Shown: piece by piece, positions 16,340 through 25,120 of the stretch | Layout: every line of letters begins with the position of its first letter | Position numbering within the stretch: position 1 is the first letter of the stretch | Assembly (NCBI GenBank): GCA_018268595.1 | Contig: JAFDWH010000026.1 | Coordinates: forward strand, 186,001-250,000 | Reading direction: 5' to 3' | Origin: Actinomycetota bacterium | Lineage (GTDB): Bacteria > Actinomycetota > Thermoleophilia > Solirubrobacterales > Solirubrobacteraceae | DNA: 64,000 nt | Notes under the pieces: generated by a model | Databases searched by the model: none | What the model saw: the letters and a program-made list of their open reading frames with translations, nothing else | What the model was told of the DNA's origin: nothing | Made by a program: the position numbers and the translations under genes

Positions 16340-17558
16340 CACGCGCTTTCGAGTCGGCCTGCTCGGGCACGGGACGGTCGGCGCGGCGTTCGCCGCGCTG
16401 CTGCCGCAGCGTGCCGACGCGGTCGCCGGGGTGACCGGGCTGCGTCCCGAGATCGGCGGCGTGCTGACGCGCTCGCAGGGCGACTTCGACGCGATCCTCG
16501 CCGACAGCGACCTGATCGTCGAGCTGATCGGCGGGATCGAGCCGGCGCGCGACTACGTGCTGCGCGCGATGCGGGCCGGCAAGCACGTCGTGACGGCCAA
16601 CAAGCAGCTCCTCTCCCAGCACGGCGAGGAGCTGTGGGCGTGCGCGCGCGAACATGGCGTGCAGCTCCGCTTCGAGGCGGCCGTGGCCGGCGTCGTGCCG
16701 GTGATCCGCGTGTTGCAGGAGTCGCTCGCGGCGGCCCACGTCGAACGCATCCACGGGATCGTCAACGGCACGACGAACTTCATCCTGTCGGAGATGGCGC
16801 GCACCGGCGCGACGTACGCCGACGCGCTCGCCGAGGCGCAGCGGCTCGGCTACGCGGAGGCCGACCCGAGCGAGGACGTCAACGGCAAGGACGCGGCCGC
16901 GAAGATGGCGATCCTCGCGCGGCTCGCGTTCGACACGCCCGTCCACCTCGACCAGGTCGTCTACGAGGGGATCGAGCAGATCGCGCCCGACGACATCGAG
17001 TACGCGAGAGACCTCGGCCTCGGCCTCAAGCTGATCGGCACCGCGGAGCGCGTCGACGGCGGCCTCTCGGTCCGCGTCCACCCGGCGTTCCTGTACCCGG
17101 GCCATCCGCTCGCGTCCGTCAACGGCCCCTTCAACGCGGTGACGGTCGAATCGGACGCGATCACGGAGATCACGATGTCGGGGCCGGGCGCCGGCGGCCC
17201 GCAGACCGCCAGCGCGGTGCTCGGCGACGTGGTCAGCGCGATGATCCCGCCGGCCTCGACACCCCCGACGAGCGGCGCGCTGGAGATCGTCGCCGACGTC
17301 GTCTCGGCCTTCTACCTGCACCTCGAGGTGCCGGACAACCCGGGTGTGCTGGCGCGCATCGCCGGCGTGCTGGGCGATCACGGGATCTCCGTCAAGTCGG
17401 TCGTGCAGAAGGGCCTCGGCGACAACGCGCGGCTCGTGATGGTCGTCCACGCGGTGCTCGAGTCGCGCTTCTTCACCGCGCTCGACGAGCTGAGCGGCCT
17501 GGGCGTCCTGCGCACCGCGCCGCGCGCGATCCGCGTGATCGAGGAGCAGTTCGCGTGA
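16326..17558 (+). CDS. hom: Homoserine dehydrogenase
   Basis: 410 residues. Reduces aspartate semialdehyde to homoserine. An NAD(P) Rossmann turn GLLGHGTVG (11-19) is followed by the catalytic domain with [12 protein letters not shown] and the [18 protein letters not shown] segment near 180-197. A C-terminal ACT domain (about 325-405, [20 protein letters not shown]) probably binds threonine for feedback inhibition. GTG 16326 lies inside the end of lysA. It overlaps thrC by GTGA. Confidence 0.96.
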   Translation: MTSTDTRFRVGLLGHGTVGAAFAALLPQRADAVAGVTGLRPEIGGVLTRSQGDFDAILADSDLIVELIGGIEPARDYVLRAMRAGKHVVTANKQLLSQHGEELWACAREHGVQLRFEAAVAGVVPVIRVLQESLAAAHVERIHGIVNGTTNFILSEMARTGATYADALAEAQRLGYAEADPSEDVNGKDAAAKMAILARLAFDTPVHLDQVVYEGIEQIAPDDIEYARDLGLGLKLIGTAERVDGGLSVRVHPAFLYPGHPLASVNGPFNAVTVESDAITEITMSGPGAGGPQTASAVLGDVVSAMIPPASTPPTSGALEIVADVVSAFYLHLEVPDNPGVLARIAGVLGDHGISVKSVVQKGLGDNARLVMVVHAVLESRFFTALDELSGLGVLRTAPRAIRVIEEQFA

Positions 17559-18592
17559 GCCCAGTCGCGACCCGCGTCGGGCTGATCGAGCGCTACCGCG
17601 AGCGGCTGCCGTTCGCCGACGGCGACCCGGTCATCTCGCTCGGCGAGGGCTCGACGCCGCTGGTGCACGCGCCCGCGCTGTCCGAGCGCGTCGGCGCGGA
17701 GGTGTGGCTGAAGCTGGAGGGGCTGAACCCGACCGGCTCGTTCAAGGACCGCGGCATGACGTGCGCGGTGTCCGCGGCCGTGCGCGAGGGCGCGAAGGCG
17801 GTCATCTGCGCCTCGACCGGCAACACGAGCGCGAGCGCCGCCGCCTACGCCGCGCGCGCCGGGATCCGCTGTGCCGTGCTGGTGCCCGACGGCAAGATCG
17901 CGACGGGCAAGCTCGCGCAGGCGCTGATGCACGGCGCGCGCGTGATCGTGCTGCGCGGGAACTTCGACGAGGCGCTGAAGCTCGTGCGCGAGCTGGCCGA
18001 CCGGCACCCGATCTCGCTCGTGAACTCCGTCAACCGCTTCCGGCTGGAGGGGCAGAAGACGGCGTCGTTCGAGATCGTCGAGGCGCTCGGCGAGGAGCGC
18101 CCGCTCGACGCGCTCTGCATCCCCGTCGGCAACGCCGGCAACATCACCGCCTACTGGAAGGGCTTCCGCGAGCTCGGCGTCGCGCCGCGCATGTTCGGCT
18201 TCCAGGCCGCCGGCGCGGCTCCGCTGGTGGAAGGGGCGCCGGTCGCGCATCCGGAGACGGTCGCGAGCGCGATCCGCATCGGCAACCCGGCGCGCTGGGA
18301 GGAGGCGATGGACGCGATGACCTCCTCGCAGGGCGCGGTGAGAGCGGTCACCGACGCGCAGATCCTCGACGCCTACCGCTTCCTCGCGGCGCGCGAGGGC
18401 GTCTTCTGCGAGCCGGCCTCGGCCGCGAGCGTCGCCGGGCTGATGGTGCACGGCGCCGGCGACGCCGAGCGCGTCGCGTGCGTGCTGACCGGCCACGGCC
18501 TCAAGGACCCGTCGACCGCGCTCGACCAGGCCGGTGCGGTCGTGCCGTGCGAGCCGGAGCTGGCGGCGGTCGAGGAAGCCGTCCTCGGCTAG
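17555..18592 (+). CDS. thrC: Threonine synthase
   Basis: 345 residues. Converts phosphohomoserine to threonine with [15 protein letters not shown] (58-69) holds the PLP lysine K64; [18 protein letters not shown] and [15 protein letters not shown] bind the phosphate. Length fits the short bacterial class. The GTG start shares GTGA with the hom stop; longer in-frame readings run inside hom and are rejected. thrB follows 16 bases later. Confidence 0.96.
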   Translation: MSPVATRVGLIERYRERLPFADGDPVISLGEGSTPLVHAPALSERVGAEVWLKLEGLNPTGSFKDRGMTCAVSAAVREGAKAVICASTGNTSASAAAYAARAGIRCAVLVPDGKIATGKLAQALMHGARVIVLRGNFDEALKLVRELADRHPISLVNSVNRFRLEGQKTASFEIVEALGEERPLDALCIPVGNAGNITAYWKGFRELGVAPRMFGFQAAGAAPLVEGAPVAHPETVASAIRIGNPARWEEAMDAMTSSQGAVRAVTDAQILDAYRFLAAREGVFCEPASAASVAGLMVHGAGDAERVACVLTGHGLKDPSTALDQAGAVVPCEPELAAVEEAVLG

Positions 18593-18608
18593 CGCCACCA
18601 TCGGCTCC

Positions 18609-19460
18609 GTGGTCCGCCGCCGCCTCGTCCGCGTCCCCGCCTCCTCGGCCAACCTCGGGCCCGGCTTCGACGTGCTCGCGGCGGCGCTGGCGCTCCACCT
18701 CGAGGTGGAGGTGGTCGAGACGGGCACGTTCGCGGTCGAGACCGAGCTGGCGATCGCGAGAGACCGCCGCAACCTCGTCGTGCGCGCGTTCGAGCGGCTG
18801 CACCCGCCGGACGACTTCAGCTTCCGCATCGCCTCGGAGATCCCGCTGTCGGGCGGGCTCGGGTCGAGCGCGGCGGCGATCGTCGCAGGGCTGACGGCGG
18901 CCGACCACCTGTTCGAGCTGGACGCCGACGTGTTCGCGCTCGCGTGCGAGATCGAGGGGCACCCCGACAACGTCGCGGCGGCCGTGCACGGCGGCGTCGT
19001 CGTCTGCGCCGACGGCGCGGTCACGCGCTTCGACCCGCCGACCGGGCTGGAGGGGCTGCTCGTCGTGCCCTACGAGGCCGTGCGCACCGCGGAGGCGCGC
19101 GCGGCGCTCCCTGCGCAGGTGCCGATGGCCGACGCCGTCCACAACGTCGCGCACGCCGCGCTGCTGATGTTGGGCCTGGCGCGGGGAGACTGGGAGCTGG
19201 TCGGCCGCGGGCTCGACGACCGCCTGCACCAGCCGCACCGCGCGCACCTCTACCCGCGCTCGGCCGAGCTAGTGCGCGACGCGCGCGCGCTCGGCGCGCT
19301 CGGGGCGACGATCTCCGGCGCCGGCCCGACCGTGCTCGTGTGGAGCCACTACGAGCAGACCGCCGCCGTCGCCGAGCGCTTGCGTGAGCGCGCCGCCGGC
19401 TGGGCGGACGTGCTGCGCGTGCCGTTCGAGTCGCAGGGCGCCGACGTCGTCGCCGTCTGA
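18609..19460 (+). CDS. thrB: Homoserine kinase
   Basis: 283 residues, GHMP kinase family. Phosphorylates homoserine for ThrC. VRVPASSANLGPGFD (about 7-21) is the N-terminal substrate motif, and GGLGSSAAAI near 85-94 is the ATP-binding loop. The C-terminal GATISGAGPTVLVW completes the fold. GTG 18609 is chosen because the GHMP motif begins six residues later; the longer frame overlaps the end of thrC. Last gene of the operon, convergent with the L,D-transpeptidase gene. Confidence 0.95.
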   Translation: MVRRRLVRVPASSANLGPGFDVLAAALALHLEVEVVETGTFAVETELAIARDRRNLVVRAFERLHPPDDFSFRIASEIPLSGGLGSSAAAIVAGLTAADHLFELDADVFALACEIEGHPDNVAAAVHGGVVVCADGAVTRFDPPTGLEGLLVVPYEAVRTAEARAALPAQVPMADAVHNVAHAALLMLGLARGDWELVGRGLDDRLHQPHRAHLYPRSAELVRDARALGALGATISGAGPTVLVWSHYEQTAAVAERLRERAAGWADVLRVPFESQGADVVAV

Positions 19461-19487
19461 AGCCGCGCCGCAGCCGGGCGCGCCGCG

Positions 19488-20255
19488 TCAGGCGCGGATC
19501 GTCACGAGCGTCCCGAGCGGCACCGTCCGCACGAGCCGCCGCGCCTCCTCGGCGGGCGCGCGCAGGCAGCCGAGGCTCGCCGCGCTGCCGATCGTCTCCG
19601 GCAGGCTCGTCGCGTGGATCGCGATCCGGTCGCCGCCGCCCCAGCCCTGCGGCGTGTGCGGCTGCTGCGCGCTGAGCGCGAGGATGCAGCAGCCGTAGGG
19701 CGAGCTGGGGTCGTCCGTCAGCAGCTTGTCGGTGACGGCGAAGCGCCCCGTCGGCGTGGGCGTCGCGGGGCTCCCGACCGCGACGCGGAAGCGCTGCACC
19801 ACGTGGCCGGCGTCACGCACGACCACCTGCCGGCGGCGCAGCGAGGCGACGACGCTCCACTGCGTGCGGTGGGGGACGAGCGACGCGCTCGCCGCGATCC
19901 ACCCGACGCGGCCGTTCGGCACCAGCGTCGTGACGACGCTCAGCCAGCCGCCGCGCCGCGCCACCACCGGCACGATCGTGGCCGATCTGAACGCCGTCCG
20001 CGGGACGAGGCCGCCGACGACGCGGCCGCCGGGCGTCGCGCGCACGCGCACCGGCCGGGTGATCTGCACGGTCAGGCGGCCGGGGTCGGCGCGCACGACG
20101 TGTGGGACGGTGGCGTGCGGCTTCGCCGCCTGCGGCAGCGGCACGAGCACCGCCGACTGCCGGTCACCGGTGTTGCCGCCCCCGCAGCCCGCGGCGGCCA
20201 CCGCGACGGCGGCGAGCAGTGCGAGCGCGCGGACCCTCCTAGGCCGCCACGTCAT
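19488..20255 (-). CDS. L,D-transpeptidase (YkuD) lipoprotein
   Basis: 255 residues. The lipobox AAGC (cysteine 24) predicts membrane anchoring outside the cell. An SH3-like region (about 55-130) precedes the YkuD catalytic domain (about 132-255), which forms 3-3 peptidoglycan cross-links. The catalytic pair is H214 (IHATS) and C230, but the usual SHGC is SLGC (227-230). The ATG lies 17 bases inside the end of the parA-like gene, so the two are co-translated. Confidence 0.85.
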   Translation of the reverse strand: MTWRPRRVRALALLAAVAVAAAGCGGGNTGDRQSAVLVPLPQAAKPHATVPHVVRADPGRLTVQITRPVRVRATPGGRVVGGLVPRTAFRSATIVPVVARRGGWLSVVTTLVPNGRVGWIAASASLVPHRTQWSVVASLRRRQVVVRDAGHVVQRFRVAVGSPATPTPTGRFAVTDKLLTDDPSSPYGCCILALSAQQPHTPQGWGGGDRIAIHATSLPETIGSAASLGCLRAPAEEARRLVRTVPLGTLVTIRA

Positions 20256-21027
20256 CCAGCAAGGGTTGCAGACGCCCGCGGGCGTCCACGAGCCCGAGCC
20301 GCCCGAGCAGCTCGTCGGCGACGCGCAGGTAGTCGATCCCGAGGTCGGGGCGGTAGTCGACGATCGACTGGGCGCGCTCGGCCGACTCGGCGTACGCGAT
20401 CGACTGGCGGATCGTCTGCTCGAACAGCCGCTCGCCGAAGTGCTCTCTGAGCGAGTCGTACGCCTCGCGCGAGTGGCGCGTGCGCATGTCGGCGATGTTC
20501 AGCACGACGCCGAGCCACTCGAGGTCGGGGTTGAGGTTCTCGCGCGCCAGCTCGATCACCTCCAGCGCCTGCTCGACGCCCTGCATCGCGAAGTACTGCG
20601 CCTCCGCGCTCAGCAGCGCGTAGTCGGCGGCGACGAGCGCGTTGACCGTCAGCAGGCCGAGCGCGGGCGGGCAGTCGATCAGCACGACGTCGTAGCCGTC
20701 GCTCACCTCGCGCAGCGCGCGCCGCAGCGTCAGCTCGCGTCCCATCTTGCCGCTCATCGCGAGCTCCGACTCGGCCAGGCCGAGGTTCGCGGGGATGATC
20801 CCGTCGTGCACCGCGTCGACGGCGCTCGCGCGCCCGCTCAGCACGTCGCCGACGGTCGGGCTCGCCTCCGGGGCGACGTCGAGGTAGTCCGACAGGTTGC
20901 CCTGCGGATCGAGGTCGACGGCGAGCGTGGACACGCCGATGCGGCGGAAGACGTCGGTGAGCGTGCGCACCATCGTCGTCTTGCCGGTGCCGCCCTTCTG
21001 AGAGAGGACTGCGATCGTGACCGCCAT
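20239..21027 (-). CDS. ParA/Soj-family ATPase
   Basis: 262 residues. Deviant Walker A KGGTGKTT (11-18), Walker A' region with LAVDLDPQGNLS and Walker B VVLIDCPPALGLLTVNAL near 133-150 define a ParA/MinD ATPase that moves DNA or protein cargo. No parB gene is adjacent, so a chromosome-partition role is unproven; an orphan ParA linked to the FHA gene upstream or cell-wall synthesis is equally possible. A TATCGT -10-like box lies 12 bases before the ATG. It overlaps the L,D-transpeptidase gene. Confidence 0.85.
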   Translation of the reverse strand: MAVTIAVLSQKGGTGKTTMVRTLTDVFRRIGVSTLAVDLDPQGNLSDYLDVAPEASPTVGDVLSGRASAVDAVHDGIIPANLGLAESELAMSGKMGRELTLRRALREVSDGYDVVLIDCPPALGLLTVNALVAADYALLSAEAQYFAMQGVEQALEVIELARENLNPDLEWLGVVLNIADMRTRHSREAYDSLREHFGERLFEQTIRQSIAYAESAERAQSIVDYRPDLGIDYLRVADELLGRLGLVDARGRLQPLLDDVAA

Positions 21028-21082
21028 GACGCGCCGCGGACGATACCGCCGCGGCGCGGGCGATCCGCCGGTCAGGCGCCGC

Positions 21083-21667
21083 TCAGCCGACGAGCGACTC
21101 GGCCGGCGAGAGCGCGTCGTGCTCGCGCGTGTCGGCGAGCGCCGACACGTCCACGAACGCGAGGCGGTGGCGGCCGACGACGAGCTCGTCGCCGTCGCGC
21201 AGGGGATGCCACTCGATCCGCTCGCCGTTCACGAACACGCCGTTGAGGCTGCGGTCGTCCAGCACGCGCACGCCGTCCGGCTGGCGCACCACGAGCGCGT
21301 GGCGGCGCGAGACGGTCGGGTCGTCGAAGCGCACGTCGGCGGCGAGGCTGCGGCCGATGCGCGTCCATTCGCGCGTCAGCTCGTGCACGATCAGCTCCCC
21401 GCCCTCTTCGTAGATCAGGTACTGACCGGGCGCCTCGATCTCGGCGCGGACCTCCGCCATGCGCGTCTCGTCGGCGGCGCTCGCGTCCGGCAGCGCGGGC
21501 GCGGGCACGTTCGCCGCCGTGAACAGCGACGCGCGCACGAACGCCTCGCCGCCGCAGCTGGGGCATGGCGGGAGCGTGTCGGCGGCGGCGAGGGACACCA
21601 CGTAGTCGCACGTCACGCAGCGGAACGTGCCAGTGCCGACGAGGGTCCCAGATGTATGTGACTCCAT
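21083..21667 (-). CDS. Zinc-ribbon and FHA-domain protein
   Basis: 194 residues. An N-terminal zinc ribbon (C17, C20, C35, C38) is joined to a C-terminal FHA domain (about 81-175). The phosphothreonine-binding residues are present: R106 in RIGRS, S120-R-R-H123 and N142-G. FHA domains read Ser/Thr kinase signals. ATG 21667 is preferred to the one at 21682 because GGAGG is placed correctly for it. A large imperfect inverted repeat overlaps the 5' leader. The parA-like gene follows 55 bases downstream. Confidence 0.85.
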   Translation of the reverse strand: MESHTSGTLVGTGTFRCVTCDYVVSLAAADTLPPCPSCGGEAFVRASLFTAANVPAPALPDASAADETRMAEVRAEIEAPGQYLIYEEGGELIVHELTREWTRIGRSLAADVRFDDPTVSRRHALVVRQPDGVRVLDDRSLNGVFVNGERIEWHPLRDGDELVVGRHRLAFVDVSALADTREHDALSPAESLVG

Positions 21668-21681
21668 GTCCCCAACCTCCA

Positions 21682-21712
21682 TGCACCCGCCGTGAGAGGG
21701 GACGGCGGTGCA
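21682..21712. promoter_or_regulatory. Imperfect inverted repeat in FHA gene leader
   Basis: TGCACCCGCCGT and ACGGCGGTGCA pair with one bulged base around an 8-base spacer. On the FHA mRNA this would be a strong hairpin directly upstream of the ribosome site. The remainder of the 225-base gap to the next gene (plus strand) shows nothing definite. Confidence 0.4.
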
Positions 21713-21892
21713 GACGATGTGACGAGGCACCAGGCGCGGCGGACTCGCCTGGCCGCGGGGGCGGCCCGGACTCCTCCTACCCAAGCATCCGGCGGCGCGA
21801 AACGTGGGGGCCCGGTCCGTGCGCGAACCCGGGGAGGCGTTGCGTCTGACGCGCCGGGGAGGAGGCCGCCGGCGGCCGGCGAACCGGACGTC

Positions 21893-22144
21893 ATGACGAG
21901 AACCGCGCACCACGCCCCCGAGCTGGAGCGCCAGCTGCTGCGGCGCAGCGTGATGGCGCTGGCGGCCGGACGCGACCGCTGCGACGGCTGCCACCGCACG
22001 CCGCTCGTGGGCGAGCGCGTGCACGTCTACGACGGCGGCCGCACGCTCTGCGAGCTGTGCCGCGCGGAGCGGCGCGAGGCGCCGCTGCGCTCCGAGTCGG
22101 TGCACGGCAGCGAGCACGGGCTGACGGTCCGGCGCGCGGCCTGA
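21893..22144 (+). CDS. Small zinc-ribbon protein
   Basis: 83 residues. Two CxxC knuckles (C30/C33 in CDGCHRTPLVGERVHVYDG and C53/C56 in LCELC) predict a single zinc site. The rest is charged and helical. No family name is recognised. The ATG at 21893 is chosen because the frame upstream has no coding character. It is divergent from the FHA gene and followed 40 bases later by the SRPBCC gene. Confidence 0.6.
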   Translation: MTRTAHHAPELERQLLRRSVMALAAGRDRCDGCHRTPLVGERVHVYDGGRTLCELCRAERREAPLRSESVHGSEHGLTVRRAA

Positions 22145-22168
22145 GCGCGGCTGCGGGCGGCCGTTCCC

Positions 22169-22174
22169 TACAAT
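22169..22174 (+). promoter_or_regulatory. -10 box for SRPBCC gene
   Basis: TACAAT, near perfect, ends 10 bases before the GTG start at 22185. No Shine-Dalgarno sequence lies between. Confidence 0.45.
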
Positions 22175-22184
22175 CCGCCGCGCC

Positions 22185-22679
22185 GTGGACCCCGTCGTCG
22201 TCAGCGTCAACATCGCCCGCCCGCGCGCGGAGCTGTTCGAGTACCTCGCCGACGTCGCGAACCACGCCGAGTTCAAGGACCACTACCTGTCCGACTGGCA
22301 CCTCACGCGCGAGGACAGCGTCGGCCGCGGCGCGGGCGCGCGCTTCCGCGAGCAGCTGCCGCTGAGCCGCTTCGGCTGGGGCGACTACACGCTCGCCGAG
22401 GTCGACCCGCCGTACCGCATCGTCGAGCGCGGGCGCAGCGGCAAGTTCAACCGCGTGCGGGCGATCGGCGAGTGGACGCTGCACGACGCCCCCGGCGGCA
22501 TGACGCGCGTCGACTACCGCTACGAGACGCAGCCGGCGACGCTGAGCGACCGCTTGATGGAGCTGGTGGCCGGACGCGGGTGGTGGAAGCGCAAGCTGTC
22601 GCGCTCCGTCCGCCGCCTGCAGGCGATCTTCGAGGAGGATCGCGCGCGCGGCAGACGAGCGACGATCGCCGCCCGGTAG
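22185..22679 (+). CDS. SRPBCC-fold (polyketide cyclase/dehydrase-like) protein
   Basis: 164 residues. The START/SRPBCC pattern is clear: VVVSVNIARPRAELFEYLAD at the start, a YTLAEVDPPYRIVERG strand pair in the middle and a long C-terminal helix (LSRSVRRLQAIFEEDRARG). Such proteins bind hydrophobic ligands in a central cavity; the ligand is unknown. The start is GTG with a close -10 box. The lipoprotein gene follows after 22 bases. Confidence 0.75.
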   Translation: MDPVVVSVNIARPRAELFEYLADVANHAEFKDHYLSDWHLTREDSVGRGAGARFREQLPLSRFGWGDYTLAEVDPPYRIVERGRSGKFNRVRAIGEWTLHDAPGGMTRVDYRYETQPATLSDRLMELVAGRGWWKRKLSRSVRRLQAIFEEDRARGRRATIAAR

Positions 22680-22701
22680 ATCAATAGACTTCCCGCCCCT
22701 T

Positions 22702-23280
22702 ATGACGAATCGACTCCTCCGACTCCCCCTGCTCCTGGCCGCCGCGCTGCTCGCGGCGCTGACCCTCGTCGCCTGCGGCGGCACCGGCGAGCCGCCCACC
22801 ACTCACGGTGACGGCGAGGGCTCGTACATCCAGGCCGGCCCGCTCATCTACCAGGTCCAGATGTCGCGGGAGCTGAACCCGGCCAACGTCGAGGACGCCG
22901 AGTACCTGCAGGGCCTCTCGGCGGGTGCGCCGGCCCAGGGCGAGGAGTGGTTCGGCGTGTGGCTGCGCGTGCAGAACGACACGAAGCTGGCGCACGTGAG
23001 CGCCAGCAGCTTCAAGATCGTCGACACGACCGGCGCCGAGTACACGCCGATCGCGCTGCCGGCGACGAACCCGTTCGCGTACCGGCCGGTGTCCGTCAGA
23101 AGCAACGACGTCTTCCAGCCCGTCCAGCCCGACCCGGAGAGCGCCGCCGGCACCGGGCCGATCAACGGCACGATGCTGCTGTTCAAGCTGAGAACGAACG
23201 TCTACGCGAACCGGCCGCTCGAGCTGGAGATCGCGCCGCCCGGCGGCGGGTCGCCGTCGAGCGTCGTGCTCGACCTCTAA
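22702..23280 (+). CDS. Lipoprotein with DUF4352-like domain
   Basis: 192 residues. Signal peptide and lipobox LVAC (cysteine 25) predict a lipoprotein. The domain (about 40-185) has the pattern of immunoglobulin-like DUF4352 domains: FGVWLRVQNDTKLAHVS, then SSFKIVDTTGAEYTPI and a C-terminal LELEI strand. A TAGACT -10 box at 22685-22690 lies 11 bases before the ATG. Function unknown. Convergent with the PBP gene; a shared hairpin follows. Confidence 0.65.
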   Translation: MTNRLLRLPLLLAAALLAALTLVACGGTGEPPTTHGDGEGSYIQAGPLIYQVQMSRELNPANVEDAEYLQGLSAGAPAQGEEWFGVWLRVQNDTKLAHVSASSFKIVDTTGAEYTPIALPATNPFAYRPVSVRSNDVFQPVQPDPESAAGTGPINGTMLLFKLRTNVYANRPLELEIAPPGGGSPSSVVLDL

Positions 23281-23290
23281 GCGAGTTCTT

Positions 23291-23313
23291 GGGCCCGGCT
23301 ACTCGCCGGGCCC
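23291..23313. terminator. Bidirectional hairpin at convergent gene ends
   Basis: GGGCCCGGC (23291-23299) and GCCGGGCCC (23305-23313) form a perfect 9-bp stem. It lies 10 bases after the lipoprotein stop and overlaps the stop codon of the PBP gene on the other strand. Confidence 0.6.
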
Positions 23314-25050
23314 GTGCTGCAGCGCGGCGGCCAGCACGCCGCGCACCGCCGGGGCGGCGACGTCGCCGCCCGCACCCGCTTCCGGGAACAGCGCGCCGAC
23401 CGCGATGCGCGGGCGCCGCGCGGGCGCGAACGCGACGAACCACGCGTCCGTGTCCGGCACGTCTCTGGGCTGCTGGCGCGCGTCTGCGCGGTCGGCCGGG
23501 ACGGTGCTCGCCAGCTCGGCGGTGCCCGTCTTGCCGGCGACGTCCGCGCCCGGGATCGCCGCCGCGGTGCCGGTGCCGTACGCGACGACCGCGCGCATCA
23601 TGCGCGCCACCGCGCGCGCGACGCGCGGCCGCGTGACGCGCACGAAGCGGGGGCGCTCGCCGACGCGCAGCGTCGGGATCGGCCGGCGTCCCTCCATCGC
23701 GACCGCCGCCGCCACGTCGGTCATCTCGAGCGTCGTCGCCTGCACGAGCCCCTGGCCGATCGCGCTCGAGCCGACGGCGAGCTCGTCGCCGATCCGGGCG
23801 GCCGGCGGGATCGAGCTGGTCGCCGCGCCGGCGATCCCCGGGGCCGCGTTGAAGCCGTAGCGCTCGGCGACGCTGACGAGCCGCCGCGCGCCGAGCTGCG
23901 CTCCCAGCGGGGCGAAGACGGAGTTGCAGGAGTGCGCGAAGGCGTCGACGAGCGTCCCGCCGCAGTACTCGCCGTTGGCGTTCTCCAGCCGCACGCCCGC
24001 GAGCGTCGCCGCGTCGGTCACGGGGAAGGTCGTGTGCGCGCTCGCGAGGTGCGACTCGAGGACGCCGGTCAGCGTCACGATCTTGAAGGTCGAGCCGGGC
24101 GGCTGGAGCGCCGAGAAGGCGACGCCCGCGAGCGCCAGCACCTCGCCGGTGCGCGGGTCCATCGCTGCGACGCCGCCGTAGCGGCCGGCGAGCGCGGCGA
24201 TCGCCGCGCGCTCGAGCTTCGGGTCGATCGTCGTGCGCACGCTCGTGCCGGCCGCCGGGCGCGTGCGCGCGATCACGCGCCCGCCGATCGCGAGCGTCCC
24301 GCCGGGCCGGCCCGCGAGCTGGCGCTGGAAGACGCGCTCAAGGCCCGACACGCCGACCTGCGCCTCCGGCGGATAGCCGAGCGAGTAGAGCAGCGCGGCC
24401 TCGTCCGGTGGGGCAGGGCCGAGGCTGCCGGCGATCTCGCCCGCGACCGCCGCGTCGTCCGAGGTGCGCTGCGTGCCCGCTGCGAGCGCGCTGCCGTCGC
24501 GCGCGAGCAGGTCGGCGCGCGGCGCCAGCGCGGTCTGGCGCGTGAGCTGCTGGCCAGGCCGCAGGCCCGGGAAGACCGCGCTCTCGCGCCACGCGACCCG
24601 CATCGCGTCGCCCGCGCCGCTGACGGGCAGCTCGAGCACGCCGCGCACGTTCCCGAACACGCGTGTGTGGACCGTGACGCGGATCGGGATCGCGTCCCCG
24701 GCGCGGCCGCCGACGTCGCCGACGTCGAGCGAGCGGATCGTCGCGGTGCTGGCGGCGCCGCGATAGGCGGCGGCGAAGTCGGCGAAGCTGACGCGGGTCT
24801 TGGCGGCGTCGTCGAGCAGCTGGTACATGCGGCCGTAGTCGCCCTGCGACCACAGCGTCGCGAAGCGCTTCGCGGTCGCGCGCTCGGCGCCGCCGGGGCC
24901 GCTGCCGGCGACGACTCCGAGCACGAGCGCCGCGAGCGCGACGCCGCCGCCGGCCGGGAGCGCGCGGCGCAGCAGCCGCCGTCGCCGCTCGAGCTCGGAA
25001 CGCGAACGCCGGCGGGCCGGATTCGCGCCCCTGCTGCCACCTGCTCCCAC
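23299..25050 (-). CDS. Penicillin-binding protein (transpeptidase, MecA-N-like domain)
   Basis: 583 residues. One N-terminal membrane anchor (about 33-52) is followed by an NTF2/MecA_N-like domain (about 55-165). A dimerisation region and a C-terminal transpeptidase domain (about 290-580) come next. Its three motifs are intact: S320-T-F-K323, S374-C-N and K-T-G-T near 502. It cross-links peptidoglycan and could have reduced beta-lactam affinity, as MecA-N proteins sometimes do (inference). TACATT lies 7 bases before the GTG start. Divergent from the MarP-like protease. Confidence 0.88.
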   Translation of the reverse strand: MGAGGSRGANPARRRSRSELERRRRLLRRALPAGGGVALAALVLGVVAGSGPGGAERATAKRFATLWSQGDYGRMYQLLDDAAKTRVSFADFAAAYRGAASTATIRSLDVGDVGGRAGDAIPIRVTVHTRVFGNVRGVLELPVSGAGDAMRVAWRESAVFPGLRPGQQLTRQTALAPRADLLARDGSALAAGTQRTSDDAAVAGEIAGSLGPAPPDEAALLYSLGYPPEAQVGVSGLERVFQRQLAGRPGGTLAIGGRVIARTRPAAGTSVRTTIDPKLERAAIAALAGRYGGVAAMDPRTGEVLALAGVAFSALQPPGSTFKIVTLTGVLESHLASAHTTFPVTDAATLAGVRLENANGEYCGGTLVDAFAHSCNSVFAPLGAQLGARRLVSVAERYGFNAAPGIAGAATSSIPPAARIGDELAVGSSAIGQGLVQATTLEMTDVAAAVAMEGRRPIPTLRVGERPRFVRVTRPRVARAVARMMRAVVAYGTGTAAAIPGADVAGKTGTAELASTVPADRADARQQPRDVPDTDAWFVAFAPARRPRIAVGALFPEAGAGGDVAAPAVRGVLAAALQHGPGE

Positions 25051-25057
25051 GTCCGCG

Positions 25058-25063
25058 AATGTA
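25058..25063 (-). promoter_or_regulatory. -10 box for leaderless PBP gene
   Basis: TACATT on the minus strand ends 7 bases before the GTG at 25050, with no ribosome site between. Confidence 0.45.
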
Positions 25064-25120
25064 GATCATGCGGCGGCGCGTCGGCCCCGGCCGCCGCGTG
25101 CTGCATGCTGTCGTGCGCCG

